Shown: piece after piece, positions 7,412 through 17,405 of the stretch | Numbering within the stretch: the first letter of the stretch is position 1 | Layout of the letters: each line of letters opens with the position of its first letter | DNA from: Anaerolineales bacterium UBA3071 | GTDB taxonomy: Bacteria > Chloroflexota > Anaerolineae > UBA3071 | Reading direction: 5' to 3' | Length of the DNA stretch: 24,225 nucleotides | NCBI GenBank assembly: GCA_002366755.1 | Contig: DFBV01000199.1 | Coordinates: forward strand, 1 to 24,225 | The notes under the pieces: model-generated | Seen by the model: only the letters and a program-made list of their open reading frames with translations | Told to the model about the DNA's origin: nothing | Databases searched by the model: none | Made by a program: the position numbers and the translations under genes

Positions 7412-9364
7412 ATGTTTCGGCCACAAGCGATGAGCAAGATCGAACTGGCCGTGCCGGAACGCGACGTCGTGCCCGTGACCGAGGCGCTGGCCGACTCGGG
7501 CCTCTTCCACCCAGCGCTGGCTGGCCGCTTGGGCGGTGAGCGTGCCTCACGTCAGGCCGAAGACTGGCACGAGCGGGCGGTTGCCTTCGCGGCCCTTGAG
7601 CGGCGCATCCTGGCCGTGATGGAGGCGCTCGGCGTAGACGAAGGCCCGCCCCCAGCGGAAACACCCCATCTCGTTGAGCCCGAAACGGCACAGATGGACA
7701 TTGAGCGCCTGGAACGAGAGGCCCGTGCGCCCGTCCAGGAACTGGAGGAGGGGCAGCGCAGACTGACCCAATTGCAGCGTTACCTCAGCCAGTTGAAGCC
7801 CATTGCTGGCCTGGAAGTGGACCTGGACACGTTGCGCAGCCTGCGTTACACTTTTGCGCTCCCGGGCACTATGCCTATCGCCAACCTGGAGCGGTTCCAG
7901 ACCAGCCTGGAACTTATCCCTTCAGCACTGGTCACGCTGCGACGTGAGGATCACCTGGCGACGGTTGTACTCTTTGGTACGCAGCGCGACGCCGACATCC
8001 TGAGCCGGGCCGCCCGCAGCGCCTATCTTAACCCACTTGAACTGCCGGAGACGTACCGTGGCACCCCGGCCGAAGCCATCACTGCCCTGGAGTCCGGCAT
8101 CGAGCGCACACGCCAATACGTCGCCGAATGTCGGAGCAGCATTGACTACCTGCGCCAGGCGCACGTACAGCGTCTGCGTCATCTGCTGTGGCGGGTGCGT
8201 GCCAGTCGCACGTTGGTCGAGACCATCGCCCGCTACGACCGGCTGCGCTACACATATCTGGCAGCAGGCTGGGTGCCCGCGTCACAGGTTCCCACGCTGA
8301 AACAGAAGATCGAGCAGGTTTCAGATAAAGTGCTGCTCGAAGTGAGCATGCCCCGGCGACAGGAGGATGGCCATATCCCGGTGGCGCTCGGAAATCCCCC
8401 CATCGTGAGGGCTTTCCAGGGCCTGGTGACCAACTATGGCTATCCCCGTTACGGTGAAATGGACCCCACGCCCGTGCTGGCGCTGACCTTTTCCCTCGTC
8501 TTCGGCATCATGTTCGGCGATGTGGGACACGGGCTGGTGCTGGCTCTCCTGGGCTTGGCTCTAGTCAGCCGCAAAGTGCGCGCGCTGCGCGGGCTCTCCG
8601 GCATGGGGGCGGTGGTCATCGCCTGCGGCATAACGGCGATGATCTTCGGCTTCCTCTACGGCAGCGTCTTCGGCTTTGAAGAGGTGCTCAAACCGCTGTG
8701 GATACGACCGATTGAGGACGTCATGGACATCTTGCTGACCACCGTCGCCATCGGCATCGGGCTGCTGAGCTTGGGGATGGTCTGTAACATCGTCAATGCG
8801 GCGCTGGCGCGCCGGTGGGGACACTTGGTCTTCGATCACAACGGCCTGGCCGGGCTGATCTTTTATTGGTCGCTAATTGGACTGGCGGCGAGCGCCTTTA
8901 TGGGTGACCTGCCCATCAGCCCCATCCCGCTTGCCGCGCTGGCCGCCGTATCCGGGCTGGCAGTGACGTTCGCCGAGTTGCTGGAGCACCTGGTCGAGGG
9001 GCGCCGGCCGCTCGTCGAGGGTGGCCTCGGCACCTACCTGATGCAGGCGCTCTTTGAACTTTTCGAGACGATCATTGGTCTGTTGAGCAATACCCTCTCC
9101 TACGTCCGTATGGGCGCTTTTGCCGTGGCGCACGGTGCCCTGAGCATGGTGGTCTTCATCATGGCCGAGAGCGTCAGCCCGGCGCACGGTGTGGGATACT
9201 GGATCGTACTGATGCTGGGCAACCTGCTCGTCATCGGTTTCGAGGGGCTGATCGTGGGCATCCAGACGCTGCGTCTGGAATACTACGAGTTCTTCAGCAA
9301 GTTTTTCTCCGGCGGCGGCGTACGCTACCGCCCGCTGACGCTGATCCCAAGAGGGGAGGAATAA
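7412..9364 (+). CDS. A/V-type ATPase subunit I (a-subunit, ion channel half and stator)
   Basis: A 650-residue membrane protein. Residues 1 to about 350 are a soluble, partly coiled-coil arm; seven or so membrane helices follow, beginning at PVLALTFSLVFGIMFGDVGHG and ending at VIGFEGLIVGIQTLRLEYYEFFSKFF. The essential stator arginine is Arg566 in SNTLSYVRMGAFAVAHGAL, which faces the Glu of subunit K in the rotor ring. EYYEFF-x-KFF near the C-terminus is a typical family signature. Start ATG 7412 has a good AGAGG site 2 bases after the stop of subunit C; ATG 7430 is a possible alternative. Confidence 0.95.
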   Translation: MFRPQAMSKIELAVPERDVVPVTEALADSGLFHPALAGRLGGERASRQAEDWHERAVAFAALERRILAVMEALGVDEGPPPAETPHLVEPETAQMDIERLEREARAPVQELEEGQRRLTQLQRYLSQLKPIAGLEVDLDTLRSLRYTFALPGTMPIANLERFQTSLELIPSALVTLRREDHLATVVLFGTQRDADILSRAARSAYLNPLELPETYRGTPAEAITALESGIERTRQYVAECRSSIDYLRQAHVQRLRHLLWRVRASRTLVETIARYDRLRYTYLAAGWVPASQVPTLKQKIEQVSDKVLLEVSMPRRQEDGHIPVALGNPPIVRAFQGLVTNYGYPRYGEMDPTPVLALTFSLVFGIMFGDVGHGLVLALLGLALVSRKVRALRGLSGMGAVVIACGITAMIFGFLYGSVFGFEEVLKPLWIRPIEDVMDILLTTVAIGIGLLSLGMVCNIVNAALARRWGHLVFDHNGLAGLIFYWSLIGLAASAFMGDLPISPIPLAALAAVSGLAVTFAELLEHLVEGRRPLVEGGLGTYLMQALFELFETIIGLLSNTLSYVRMGAFAVAHGALSMVVFIMAESVSPAHGVGYWIVLMLGNLLVIGFEGLIVGIQTLRLEYYEFFSKFFSGGGVRYRPLTLIPRGEE

Positions 9365-9412
9365 GAACTGCCCCTGTGCTACATCTAGGGACACAGAACG
9401 AGGAGGAATGTA

Positions 9413-9847
9413 ATGCTTATCACAATCGCTCTACTCGCTGGGCTGATGCCACTGATACCGGCCATCGTGTTCGCGCTCAAGCGAAGGAGGTATGCGCCTG
9501 CCCAGGCGACCCGCAGACTGGTACTCAGCCTGGGTGGCTTCAACCTGGTGCTGGCGCTGATGATGGCCGGCCTGGGGCTGGTCTGGTTCTTCGCCCCCAA
9601 CGTCGTCCAGGCGGCGGGGCTGGCCCAGGAGACGGGCAGCGACCCATACACCCCCTTCGCCGCCGCCATCGCCGTCGGCGTGGGTTCCCTGGGCGCAGCC
9701 TATGCCGTAAGCACCACCGGGTCGGCTGCCGTCGGGGCTATCGCCGAGAAACCGGAGGTCTTCGGCCGCGCCCTCATCTTCGTCGGCCTGGCCGAAGGTA
9801 TTGCCATCTATGGGCTGATCATCGCCTTTATGATCCTCGGACGCTGA
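9413..9847 (+). CDS. A/V-type ATPase subunit K (c-subunit of the rotor ring)
   Basis: A 144-residue proteolipid. The C-terminal hairpin (about residues 82-143) is the ring-forming unit: AIAVGVGSLGAAYAVSTTG, a polar loop with AIAEKPE, and FVGLAEGIAIYGLIIAFMI with ion-binding Glu128. No Gln or Thr occupies the first-helix site that helps bind Na+, so H+ is the more likely ion. Before it are two extra hydrophobic segments (about 1-22 and 36-60) joined by a basic loop; Thermus-type subunits have only a signal-peptide-like segment there. A strong AGGAGGA site precedes the ATG. In the operon it lies between I and F. Confidence 0.93.
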   Translation: MLITIALLAGLMPLIPAIVFALKRRRYAPAQATRRLVLSLGGFNLVLALMMAGLGLVWFFAPNVVQAAGLAQETGSDPYTPFAAAIAVGVGSLGAAYAVSTTGSAAVGAIAEKPEVFGRALIFVGLAEGIAIYGLIIAFMILGR

Positions 9848-9857
9848 CGAAAGGGTA

Positions 9858-9891
9858 AGAAACCAGGTTTTTCGGAAGAAACTCGGTTTCT
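9858..9891. repeat. palindromic element, family Q, intergenic copy
   Basis: Inverted repeat with AGAAACC at one end and GGTTTCT at the other around GGTTTTTCGGAAGAAACTC. It lies in the 57-base gap between V-ATPase K and F. A clearly related copy is read in frame inside N-ATPase gamma at 22892-22926. Confidence 0.75.
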
Positions 9892-9904
9892 CAAGAGGGG
9901 AAGT

Positions 9905-10210
9905 ATGAAACTACTGGTCATTGGCAACCAGGACGCTGTGCGGGGCTTTGCCCTCGCCGGTGTGCGTGGCCAGATCGTGACGACGGCCGGGGAACTGAAC
10001 CGCGCCCTCGACGCAGCCCTGGCCGACGAGGAGGTCGGCATCGTGCTGGTGACCGAGGACGTCGCGGACCTGGCCCGCCGGCGGGTGGATATGCTCATGG
10101 TACGCAGCGCCGTTCCACTGGTGGTGAAGATACCAGGGCCAGAGGGGCCGCGCCCCGACCGGCCGCCACTCAGCGAGGTGATCCGACGAACTATCGGGGT
10201 GAGGATATGA
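9905..10210 (+). CDS. A/V-type ATPase subunit F (central stalk)
   Basis: A 101-residue protein. The start MKLLVIGNQDAVRGFALAGV and the central EEVGIVLVTEDVADLA match the Rossmann-like fold of subunit F, which attaches to subunit D and modulates catalysis. The C-terminal segment SEVIRRTIGVRI is the usual swinging helix. ATG 9905 is preceded by GAGGGGAAG. Its TGA overlaps the ATG of subunit E as ATGA. Confidence 0.93.
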   Translation: MKLLVIGNQDAVRGFALAGVRGQIVTTAGELNRALDAALADEEVGIVLVTEDVADLARRRVDMLMVRSAVPLVVKIPGPEGPRPDRPPLSEVIRRTIGVRI

Positions 10211-10854
10211 TGCCAGAGCACAGTGACATCCAGGCCCTCGAGCGTGCCATCTTGGGCGATGCCAAAGAGGAGAGCGAGCAGATTCTGGCCGATGCTCAGG
10301 CCAAGGCCGAGGACGTCCGCCGGCAAGCGGAGGAACAGGCTAAAGCCAAGCGCGAAGTCATCCTGCAACGAGCACAGCAGGAAGCTGAGACGCTGCGCAG
10401 TCATGCGGTGGCCACGGCACAACTGGAGGCCCAGACGCTCAAACTGAAGCGCCGTGAGCGATTGCTGGAGCGCGTCTTTGCCAGCGCCCGCCAGCAACTG
10501 GCCTCCGCCCCCGGGTGGCCGGACTACGAGCAGATCGCCCGCCACCTGGTGCGTGAAGCGGCGAAGCGCCTGGGCGCCGAGGAGGTCCTGGTGCGGGTCG
10601 ACGAGAGGACGCGGGGGGTGCTCAGCGACGAAGTGCTGGCCGAACTGGGGAAGTCCCTCCCCCCTGTAGGAGGGACTGAGGAGGGTGGCGTGCGCCTGCA
10701 CATCGGTGAGCCCCTCGTCCGGGGCACCGGCATCGTGCTGGAGACTCCCGACGGGCACCGCCGCTACGACAACACGCTGGGGACCCGGCTGGCCAGTATG
10801 CAGGATGGGCTACGTGCCCCCGTCTACCACATTCTGATGGGAGAGACGGTATGA
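10207..10854 (+). CDS. A/V-type ATPase subunit E (peripheral stalk)
   Basis: A 215-residue stalk protein: an N-terminal charged coiled coil (about residues 8-95, Ala/Glu/Gln-rich) that pairs with subunit H, and a compact C-terminal domain that binds the head. Between about residues 150 and 161 the peptide SLPPVGGTEEGG is encoded by a GC hairpin element and looks foreign to the family; the frame is kept and the normal C-terminal domain resumes at VRLHIGEPLVRGTGIVLETPDG. Start at ATG 10207 overlaps the stop of F (ATGA); a second ATG follows immediately at 10210. Its own TGA overlaps subunit A as ATGA, so F, E and A are tightly coupled. Confidence 0.92.
   Translation: MMPEHSDIQALERAILGDAKEESEQILADAQAKAEDVRRQAEEQAKAKREVILQRAQQEAETLRSHAVATAQLEAQTLKLKRRERLLERVFASARQQLASAPGWPDYEQIARHLVREAAKRLGAEEVLVRVDERTRGVLSDEVLAELGKSLPPVGGTEEGGVRLHIGEPLVRGTGIVLETPDGHRRYDNTLGTRLASMQDGLRAPVYHILMGETV
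10654..10688. repeat. GC hairpin element, family P, in frame inside V-ATPase E
   Basis: CCCTCCCCCC, then GTAGGAGGGACTGAGGAGGG: the C arm can pair with either G arm. Read in frame as SLPPVGGTEEGG, the same phase as the other coding copies. Confidence 0.8.
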
Positions 10855-12691
10855 GCAAGACGAGCGTACAGGTCGGTCGGGTGATCTGGGTGAACGGCCC
10901 GGTAGTGCGCGCCCGAGGCTCGCAGCGAGTCGGCATGCTCGAAGTAGTCGAGGTCGGCGACGAGCACCTGGTGGGCGAGGTCATCGGCCTGGAGTTGGAC
11001 ATCATCACCATCCAGGTGTACGAGGAGACGTCGGGGTTGCACCCCGGCGCACCCGTCTACGGCATTGGCATGCCGCTTTCGGTGGAATTGGGGCCGGGCC
11101 TGCTGCAGTCCATCTTCGACGGCGTCCAGCGTCCGCTGCCCGTGCTGAAACAGCGCAGCGGCGCCTTCATCGGGCGGGGCATCAAAACCACGCCCCTCTA
11201 CCGCAAACAGAAATGGGCCTTCACGCCCCGCGTCGAGGCGGGGGACGTGGTTCAGGGGGGCACCATCCTGGGCGTCGTGCCGGAGACCCTGCTGATCGAA
11301 CATCGCATCATGGTGCCGCCCGACGTGTCGGGGAGGCTGACCTGGGTGGCTCCAGAGGGGGAGTACACCATCGAGGAGCCCATCGCCCGCCTGACCCCCC
11401 TCAATCCCCCCTACGAGGGGGGAAGCCCCCCCTCTACCTCCCCCATGGAGGGGGGACAGAGGGGGGTGAGCGGCGAACGGGCGCTCACGATGTTCCATCG
11501 CTGGCCGGTGCGTCGCCCGCGTCCCTATCGCCGTCGCCTCCCGCCCAGCGAATTGCTTGTCACGGGCCAGCGCGTGTTGGACGCTTTTTTCCCGCTGGCG
11601 AAGGGAGGCGCGGCGGCCATTCCGGGGGGATTCGGAGCCGGGAAGACGATCGCCCAGCACCAGATCGCCAAGTGGAGTGATGCGGACGTGGTCATCTTCG
11701 TGGGGTGTGGAGAGAGGGGCAACGAAATGACCGAGGTGCTGCAGGAGTTCCCCGACCTCACCGACCCACGCAGCGGCCACCCGCTGATGGAGCGCACCAT
11801 CCTCATCGCCAACACCTCCAACATGCCGGTCGCCGCCCGCGAAGCCAGCATCTACACCGGCATCACGCTGGCCGAGTACTATCGCGACATGGGCTACCAC
11901 GTGGCGCTGATGGCCGATTCCACCTCGCGCTGGGCCGAGGCACTGCGCGAAATCTCCGGCCGCCTGGAGGAGATGCCCGCCGAGGAGGGCTATCCGGCCT
12001 ATCTGGCCGCACGCCTGGCGGAGTTCTATGAACGGGCCGGCTACGTGACCACGCTCAACGGGGCCCCCGGCTCGGTCAGCGTCATCGGCGCGGTCAGCCC
12101 GCCCGGCGGCGACTTTTCCGAGCCGGTCACGCAGCACACCAGCCGCTTCATCCGCTGCTTCTGGGCGCTGGATAAGGCCCTGGCGTCGGCCCGTCACTTC
12201 CCGGCGATCAACTGGCTCGAGAGTTACAGCGAATACGTGGGCGAGGTAAGCGATTGGTGGCGGGAGCAGGGACACGAGGATTGGCACGCGCTGCGCGAGC
12301 AGGCGCTGGAGATCTTGCAGCGCGAGAACCGCCTGCAACAGGTCGTCAAATTGGTCGGCCCAGACGCGCTGCCTGACGACCAGCGTCTGATCCTAGAGAC
12401 GGCCCGTTTGCTGCGCGAGGGTTTCCTGCAACAAAACGCCCTCGACGAGGTGGACTCGTATGCCACAATCGAGAAACAGATGCGCATGCTCCAGATCATT
12501 CTTCACTTCCACGAGCGCTCCGTGCGCATCATCGCTAAAGGCTGCCCCATCATCGTGATCCACGATCTCCCAATCGTGAACACCCTGGTGCGGATGAAGA
12601 CCACTGTGCCCAATGAGCAGGTGGAACAGATAGACGAGATTTGGAAAGCGTTGGACGAGCAGATGGATCAGGTAAAGAAGGATTACATGTG

Positions 12692-12692
<1 letters not shown>
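10851..12692 (+). CDS. A/V-type ATPase catalytic subunit A
   Basis: A 613-residue subunit that binds and hydrolyses ATP. Order of parts: N-terminal beta barrel, the A-subunit-specific bulge domain (about 115-210), then the nucleotide-binding domain. The Walker A motif is GGFGAGKT with Lys265; VIFVGCGERGNEMTEVLQEFP carries the catalytic Glu region, and LMADSTSRWAEALREISGRLEEMPAEEGYPAYL is the family signature. Between about residues 183 and 206 there is an insert reading PLNPPYEGG...SPMEGGQRGV, encoded by a double GC hairpin, just before the conserved WPVRRPRPY. The frame is kept. Starts at ATG 10851 overlapping the stop of E; ends in TGATG with subunit B. Confidence 0.97.
11394..11468. repeat. 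double GC hairpin element, family P, in frame inside V-ATPase A
   Basis: Two hairpins in tandem: C-run...CTACGAGGGGGG and C-run...CCCCCATGGAGGGGGG, with a trailing G-run. The first 19 bases, ACCCCCCTCAATCCCCCCT, are identical to those of the copy in AtpQ (17948 onward). It adds about 24 residues near the end of the bulge domain with no stop. Confidence 0.85.
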
Positions 12693-14119
<1,427 letters not shown>

Positions 14120-14134
14120 GGGGGGTACCAGGGA

Positions 14135-14839
14135 ATGGCACGGCTACGCATCGCCCCCACGCGCAGCAACCTGCTCCGCACACGCGAGGCATTGGAACTG
14201 GCGCGTGAGGGGTACGAGATTCTGGACAAGAAGCGCGAGGTGTTGACCACCGAACTGGTGCACGTGGCCCACGACGCCGCAGCGCTTCAGGAGAGGGTGT
14301 GGGAACTGCTCGCAGAGGCTTACCGTGCGCTGGAGACGGCACGGCTCTCGATGGGCCGGGAGCGATTGGAGTGGGCGGCACTCTCCGTGAACGAGACCGT
14401 CGAGGTGGAGGTGAAACCGCGCAGCGTGATGGGGGTGGTGATCCCCTCCGTCAAGGCTCACGGTGCGCCGCCGGAGATGCCCTACGGCCTCGGCGACACC
14501 ACCGTCTCACTGGACGAAGCCGTCGCCTGCTTCCGCCGCGTCCTGGCCGAAATCCCAGTGCTCTCCGAGACGATGACGACCGTCTGGCGGCTGGCGCGGG
14601 AGTTGCAGAAGACCCAGCGACGCGTCAACGCGCTACAATACATCTTTATCCCCCAGTACGAAGAGACCGTCGCCTTCATCGAGAGCGCGCTGGAGGAGCG
14701 GGAGCGCGAGGAGACTTTTCGGCTCAAGCGCATCAAGTCGCGGGTGGCCCAGCCAACAGTAGGCCCTGCGATGCGTGAGTACGCGCAGCCCTACCGCGAC
14801 ATCGGGGGCGGCAAGCCGACGTCACGCCAGTTTGGTTAG
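14135..14839 (+). CDS. A/V-type ATPase subunit D (central rotor shaft)
   Basis: A 234-residue helical protein that turns inside the A3B3 head. The start ARLRIAPTRSNLLRTREALELAREGYEILDKKREVLTTEL is the canonical N-terminal helix of subunit D, and the C-terminal helix has the family pattern LQKTQRRVNALQYIFIPQYEETVAFIESALEEREREETFRLKRIK (about residues 166-210). Length is close to the usual 200-225. The ATG at 14135 is preceded by AGGGA and by the G-run of a hairpin element. It is the last ATPase gene of the operon; a UspA gene follows 16 bases later. Confidence 0.95.
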   Translation: MARLRIAPTRSNLLRTREALELAREGYEILDKKREVLTTELVHVAHDAAALQERVWELLAEAYRALETARLSMGRERLEWAALSVNETVEVEVKPRSVMGVVIPSVKAHGAPPEMPYGLGDTTVSLDEAVACFRRVLAEIPVLSETMTTVWRLARELQKTQRRVNALQYIFIPQYEETVAFIESALEEREREETFRLKRIKSRVAQPTVGPAMREYAQPYRDIGGGKPTSRQFG

Positions 14840-14855
14840 AGGGAGGAGGCTGCTG

Positions 14856-15320
14856 ATGGAAAAACGTGGCCCTTTCACGCACATCCTGGTCCCCACCGAT
14901 GGGTCGAAGACCTCGATCAATGCCGGCCGGCTGGCGATCCAGATAGCCGCCACGCACAGCGTGCCGATCACGTTCGTGTACGTGGTGGACAGCGCCATTG
15001 TGGATGAGATCGCCGGGGCCACCTCAAAGACCACAGAGATGGTACACCGGGAATTGGAGACCAAGGGACGGCGCTATCTGGACTATCTTTGCCGCATGGC
15101 CCGGGACAGGGGCCTGCAGACCGATCAGGTGGTCCGGCACGGCATCCCGCACAGCGAGATTGCCAATCTGGCACGCGAGCAGGGAGTGGACCTGATCGTC
15201 ATTGGCCAGGTAGGCCGCCGTGGGCCACGGCGCGTTCTCATCGGCAGCGTGGCCGAGCGGGTGATCGAATACGCCCCCTGCCCCGTCCTCGTCGTCAGGC
15301 ACACTCCCGCCAGACGCTGA
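14856..15320 (+). CDS. universal stress protein, UspA family, ATP-binding type
   Basis: A 154-residue single Usp domain. It starts THILVPTDGSKTSINAGRLAIQIA (strand 1 and helix 1 with the usual Asp) and ends in the nucleotide motif G-x2-G-x9-G-S (GQVG...LIGSVAERVIEYAPCPVLVVR), which marks the ATP-binding class. ATG 14856 has a strong GGGAGGAGG site. It lies 16 bases after V-ATPase D and is probably on the same transcript, suggesting a stress- or energy-responsive role near the pump; no direct function can be read from sequence. Confidence 0.93.
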   Translation: MEKRGPFTHILVPTDGSKTSINAGRLAIQIAATHSVPITFVYVVDSAIVDEIAGATSKTTEMVHRELETKGRRYLDYLCRMARDRGLQTDQVVRHGIPHSEIANLAREQGVDLIVIGQVGRRGPRRVLIGSVAERVIEYAPCPVLVVRHTPARR

Positions 15321-15352
15321 CCAGCCAACTACCCAACTTCCCCACCCTGCGG

Positions 15353-15358
15353 TATAAT
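15353..15358 (+). promoter_or_regulatory. possible -10 element upstream of ACT copy 2 and the N-ATPase operon
   Basis: A perfect TATAAT at 15353-15358, but the expected -35 position (about 15330-15335) has only a poor match. It is the only promoter-like hexamer seen between the UspA gene and ACT copy 2. A family P double hairpin lies downstream of it, in what would be the 5' leader. Confidence 0.4.
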
Positions 15359-15371
15359 TGATTTGACTTCG

Positions 15372-15443
15372 TTCCCCTCTCTACCCCCCACAGGGGGGAG
15401 GTGGGGGCAGCCCTCCTCCCGTGGGGGAGGGCAGGGGTGGGGG
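15372..15443. repeat. double GC hairpin element, family P, in the leader of ACT copy 2
   Basis: Two tandem hairpins: CTACCCCCCACAGGGGGGAG and CCCTCCTCCCGTGGGGGAGG, with a further G-rich tail. Located between the putative -10 and the ribosome binding site TGGAGG, at a place equivalent to the copy upstream of ACT copy 1. Confidence 0.8.
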
Positions 15444-15463
15444 CTAGATATGGAGGTGAAACG

Positions 15464-15943
15464 ATGACTAACGGCAAACTTCAGGCTGGTGGCCTGATCC
15501 AGAATGACCATCTGGCCATGATCGGCATAATGGACATCCCGTCACATCCAGGCGTGGGCGGCAAACTCTTCTCTGCGTTGAGTGACCAGGGGGTCAATGT
15601 CGAACTGATTGTGCACCTGATTGACTTGGAGAAAGAGGATCACATCGTCCTGTGTGTAGATCGGGACGACCTGAGTGAGGCATTGACGGTGGTCGAGCGC
15701 ATACGGGAGGAAGTCGGAGGGAAAGCCGTCATCAGCGACCCTGAAGTAGCGTCGATAAGTCTCTTTGGCCTTGATTTCCGCGAACAGCGCGGCATCGCCA
15801 GCCGGATGTGTAAGGCGTTGGGCGATTGCAACATCAACATTCGCGCCATCAGCACATCCCTCTCGACCATCACTTGTGTAATCGAGGCTCGGCGCCTGGA
15901 CGACGCTGTCAGTGCGCTGCGCGAGGCATTCACACTGCCCTGA
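15464..15943 (+). CDS. free-standing ACT-domain pair protein (aspartokinase-regulatory-domain-like), copy 2
   Basis: A 159-residue protein made of two ACT domains in tandem, about residues 18-85 and 92-158. The second, GIASRMCKALGDCNINIRAISTSLSTITCVIE, closely follows the regulatory C-terminus of aspartokinases, where such pairs bind lysine or threonine; no kinase domain is attached. It may be an amino-acid sensor that acts by protein contact. ATG 15464 is preceded by TGGAGG; its stop is 10 bases from the atpD ATG, so it is very probably translated from the N-ATPase mRNA. A damaged paralogue stands at 5274-5783, ahead of the V-ATPase operon. Function in relation to the pumps is unknown. Confidence 0.8.
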   Translation: MTNGKLQAGGLIQNDHLAMIGIMDIPSHPGVGGKLFSALSDQGVNVELIVHLIDLEKEDHIVLCVDRDDLSEALTVVERIREEVGGKAVISDPEVASISLFGLDFREQRGIASRMCKALGDCNINIRAISTSLSTITCVIEARRLDDAVSALREAFTLP

Positions 15944-15953
15944 CGGGAGCTCT

Positions 15954-17405
15954 ATGAGCATGCAACTGGGACGCACCGCCGTAGAACAGACGGTGCTGGG
16001 GAATACACCACAACCCAGGCTTGGCACGATCATGCGCATCATCGGCCCGGTGGTAGACGTCTCTTTCGCGGGTGGCGAGTTGCCAGCCTTGTTAAGTGCG
16101 TTAGTCGTTCGCGATAGCCAACACAGCGTCACCGTTGAGATCCTGCAGCATCTTGACCGTCGTACGGTGCGTGGCATTGCGATGGAATCAACGGCCGGGC
16201 TGCGCCGCGATATGACGGTTGAGGACACCGGTGCTCAGATACTGGTGCCAGTGGGGAGGGAGACGCTGGGGCGTGTGTTCAACGTGTTGGGGCAGCCGAT
16301 AGACGAAGGGCCAGTCCTGGGTGAGACGCAGGTGCGGAGCATCCACCAACCGGCGCCCCCTTTCGTCCAACAGCAGCCCTCAACGGAGGTTTTCGTCACA
16401 GGGCTGAAGGTCATTGATTTGCTGGCCCCTTACGTGCGCGGCGGCAAGATCGGTTTGCTGGGCGGCGCCGGCGTGGGCAAGACGCTGCTGATCATGGAAA
16501 TGATCCACCACACCTCGGCCAAGCATCGGGGCGTTTCGGTCTTTGCCGGCGTGGGCGAACGCACCCGTGAGGGCAACGAACTCTACCTGCAGATGAAGCG
16601 CACAGGTGTGCTTAAAGACGCTGTGTTGGTCTTTGGGGAAATGAACGAGCCGCCGGGGGCACGCTTCCGAGCAGCGTTCACAGCCCTGACCATGGCCGAA
16701 TATTTTCGTGACCTTGAGCATCGGGATGTATTGTTCTTCGTTGACAACATCTTTCGCTACATCCAGGCCGGCGGTGAAGTGTCGGCCCTGCTGGGACGCC
16801 TGACCAGCGCCGTGGGCTACCAGCCCACGTTGGCCACCGAGGTGGGCGCGCTAGAGGAACGCATCGTCTCTACGTCCAAGGCCGCCATCACCTCTGTTCA
16901 GGCGATCTATGTACCGGCCGACGACATGACCGATCCAGCACCCGCCTCGACCTTTGCGCACCTCGACGCTACAGTGGTGCTCTCGCGCCAACTGGCCAGC
17001 CAGGGCTTTTACCCAGCCGTTGACCCGTTGGAATCGAATTCGCGCCTCCTCGACCCGCGTATCATCGGCGAGGAGCACTATCGGGTGGCGACGCGCGTGC
17101 GTGAGATATTGGCCCGCTACAGAGAACTGCGGGACGTGATCGCCATCCTGGGCATCGAGGAACTGGCCGAGGAGGACCGGCTGCTGGTGTGGCGCGCGCG
17201 CAAGATACAGCGTTTCCTCACCCAGCCCTTCTTCGTCGCCGAGGAATTCACCGGGCAGGCAGGGGTCTTTGTGCCTCTCGAAGAGACAGTGCGCGGTTTC
17301 AAGATGATCATTGACGGCGAATTGGACGACGTCCCAGAGCAGGCTTTCTACATGACCGGCGACATCAACGGCGTTTTGCGTAAGCGGGAGCGAAAGCATG
17401 ACTAA
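15954..17405 (+). CDS. atpD: N-type F-ATPase beta subunit
   Basis: A 483-residue catalytic subunit. Walker A is GGAGVGKT with Lys176, followed by the GERTREGNELYLQMK catalytic Glu segment and the Walker B-like DVLFFVDNIFR. The DELSD-type region here reads LAEEDRLLVWRARKIQRFLTQPFF. As the first gene of an operon that then runs epsilon, AtpQ, a, c, b, alpha, gamma, it matches the N-ATPase layout rather than the standard F-ATPase one. ATG 15954 is preceded by CGGGAG. The 3' end overlaps epsilon by 8 bases. Confidence 0.96.
   Translation: MSMQLGRTAVEQTVLGNTPQPRLGTIMRIIGPVVDVSFAGGELPALLSALVVRDSQHSVTVEILQHLDRRTVRGIAMESTAGLRRDMTVEDTGAQILVPVGRETLGRVFNVLGQPIDEGPVLGETQVRSIHQPAPPFVQQQPSTEVFVTGLKVIDLLAPYVRGGKIGLLGGAGVGKTLLIMEMIHHTSAKHRGVSVFAGVGERTREGNELYLQMKRTGVLKDAVLVFGEMNEPPGARFRAAFTALTMAEYFRDLEHRDVLFFVDNIFRYIQAGGEVSALLGRLTSAVGYQPTLATEVGALEERIVSTSKAAITSVQAIYVPADDMTDPAPASTFAHLDATVVLSRQLASQGFYPAVDPLESNSRLLDPRIIGEEHYRVATRVREILARYRELRDVIAILGIEELAEEDRLLVWRARKIQRFLTQPFFVAEEFTGQAGVFVPLEETVRGFKMIIDGELDDVPEQAFYMTGDINGVLRKRERKHD

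Noticed and set aside
10824..12338. Long minus-strand open frame (about 500 codons) opposite V-ATPase A
   Set aside because: A shadow of GC-rich codon use on the coding strand; its translation has no recognisable domain.
15372..15443. Double GC hairpin as a rho-independent terminator for the UspA gene
   Set aside because: No T run follows either stem, and the same sequence family is found inside genes that are read through.
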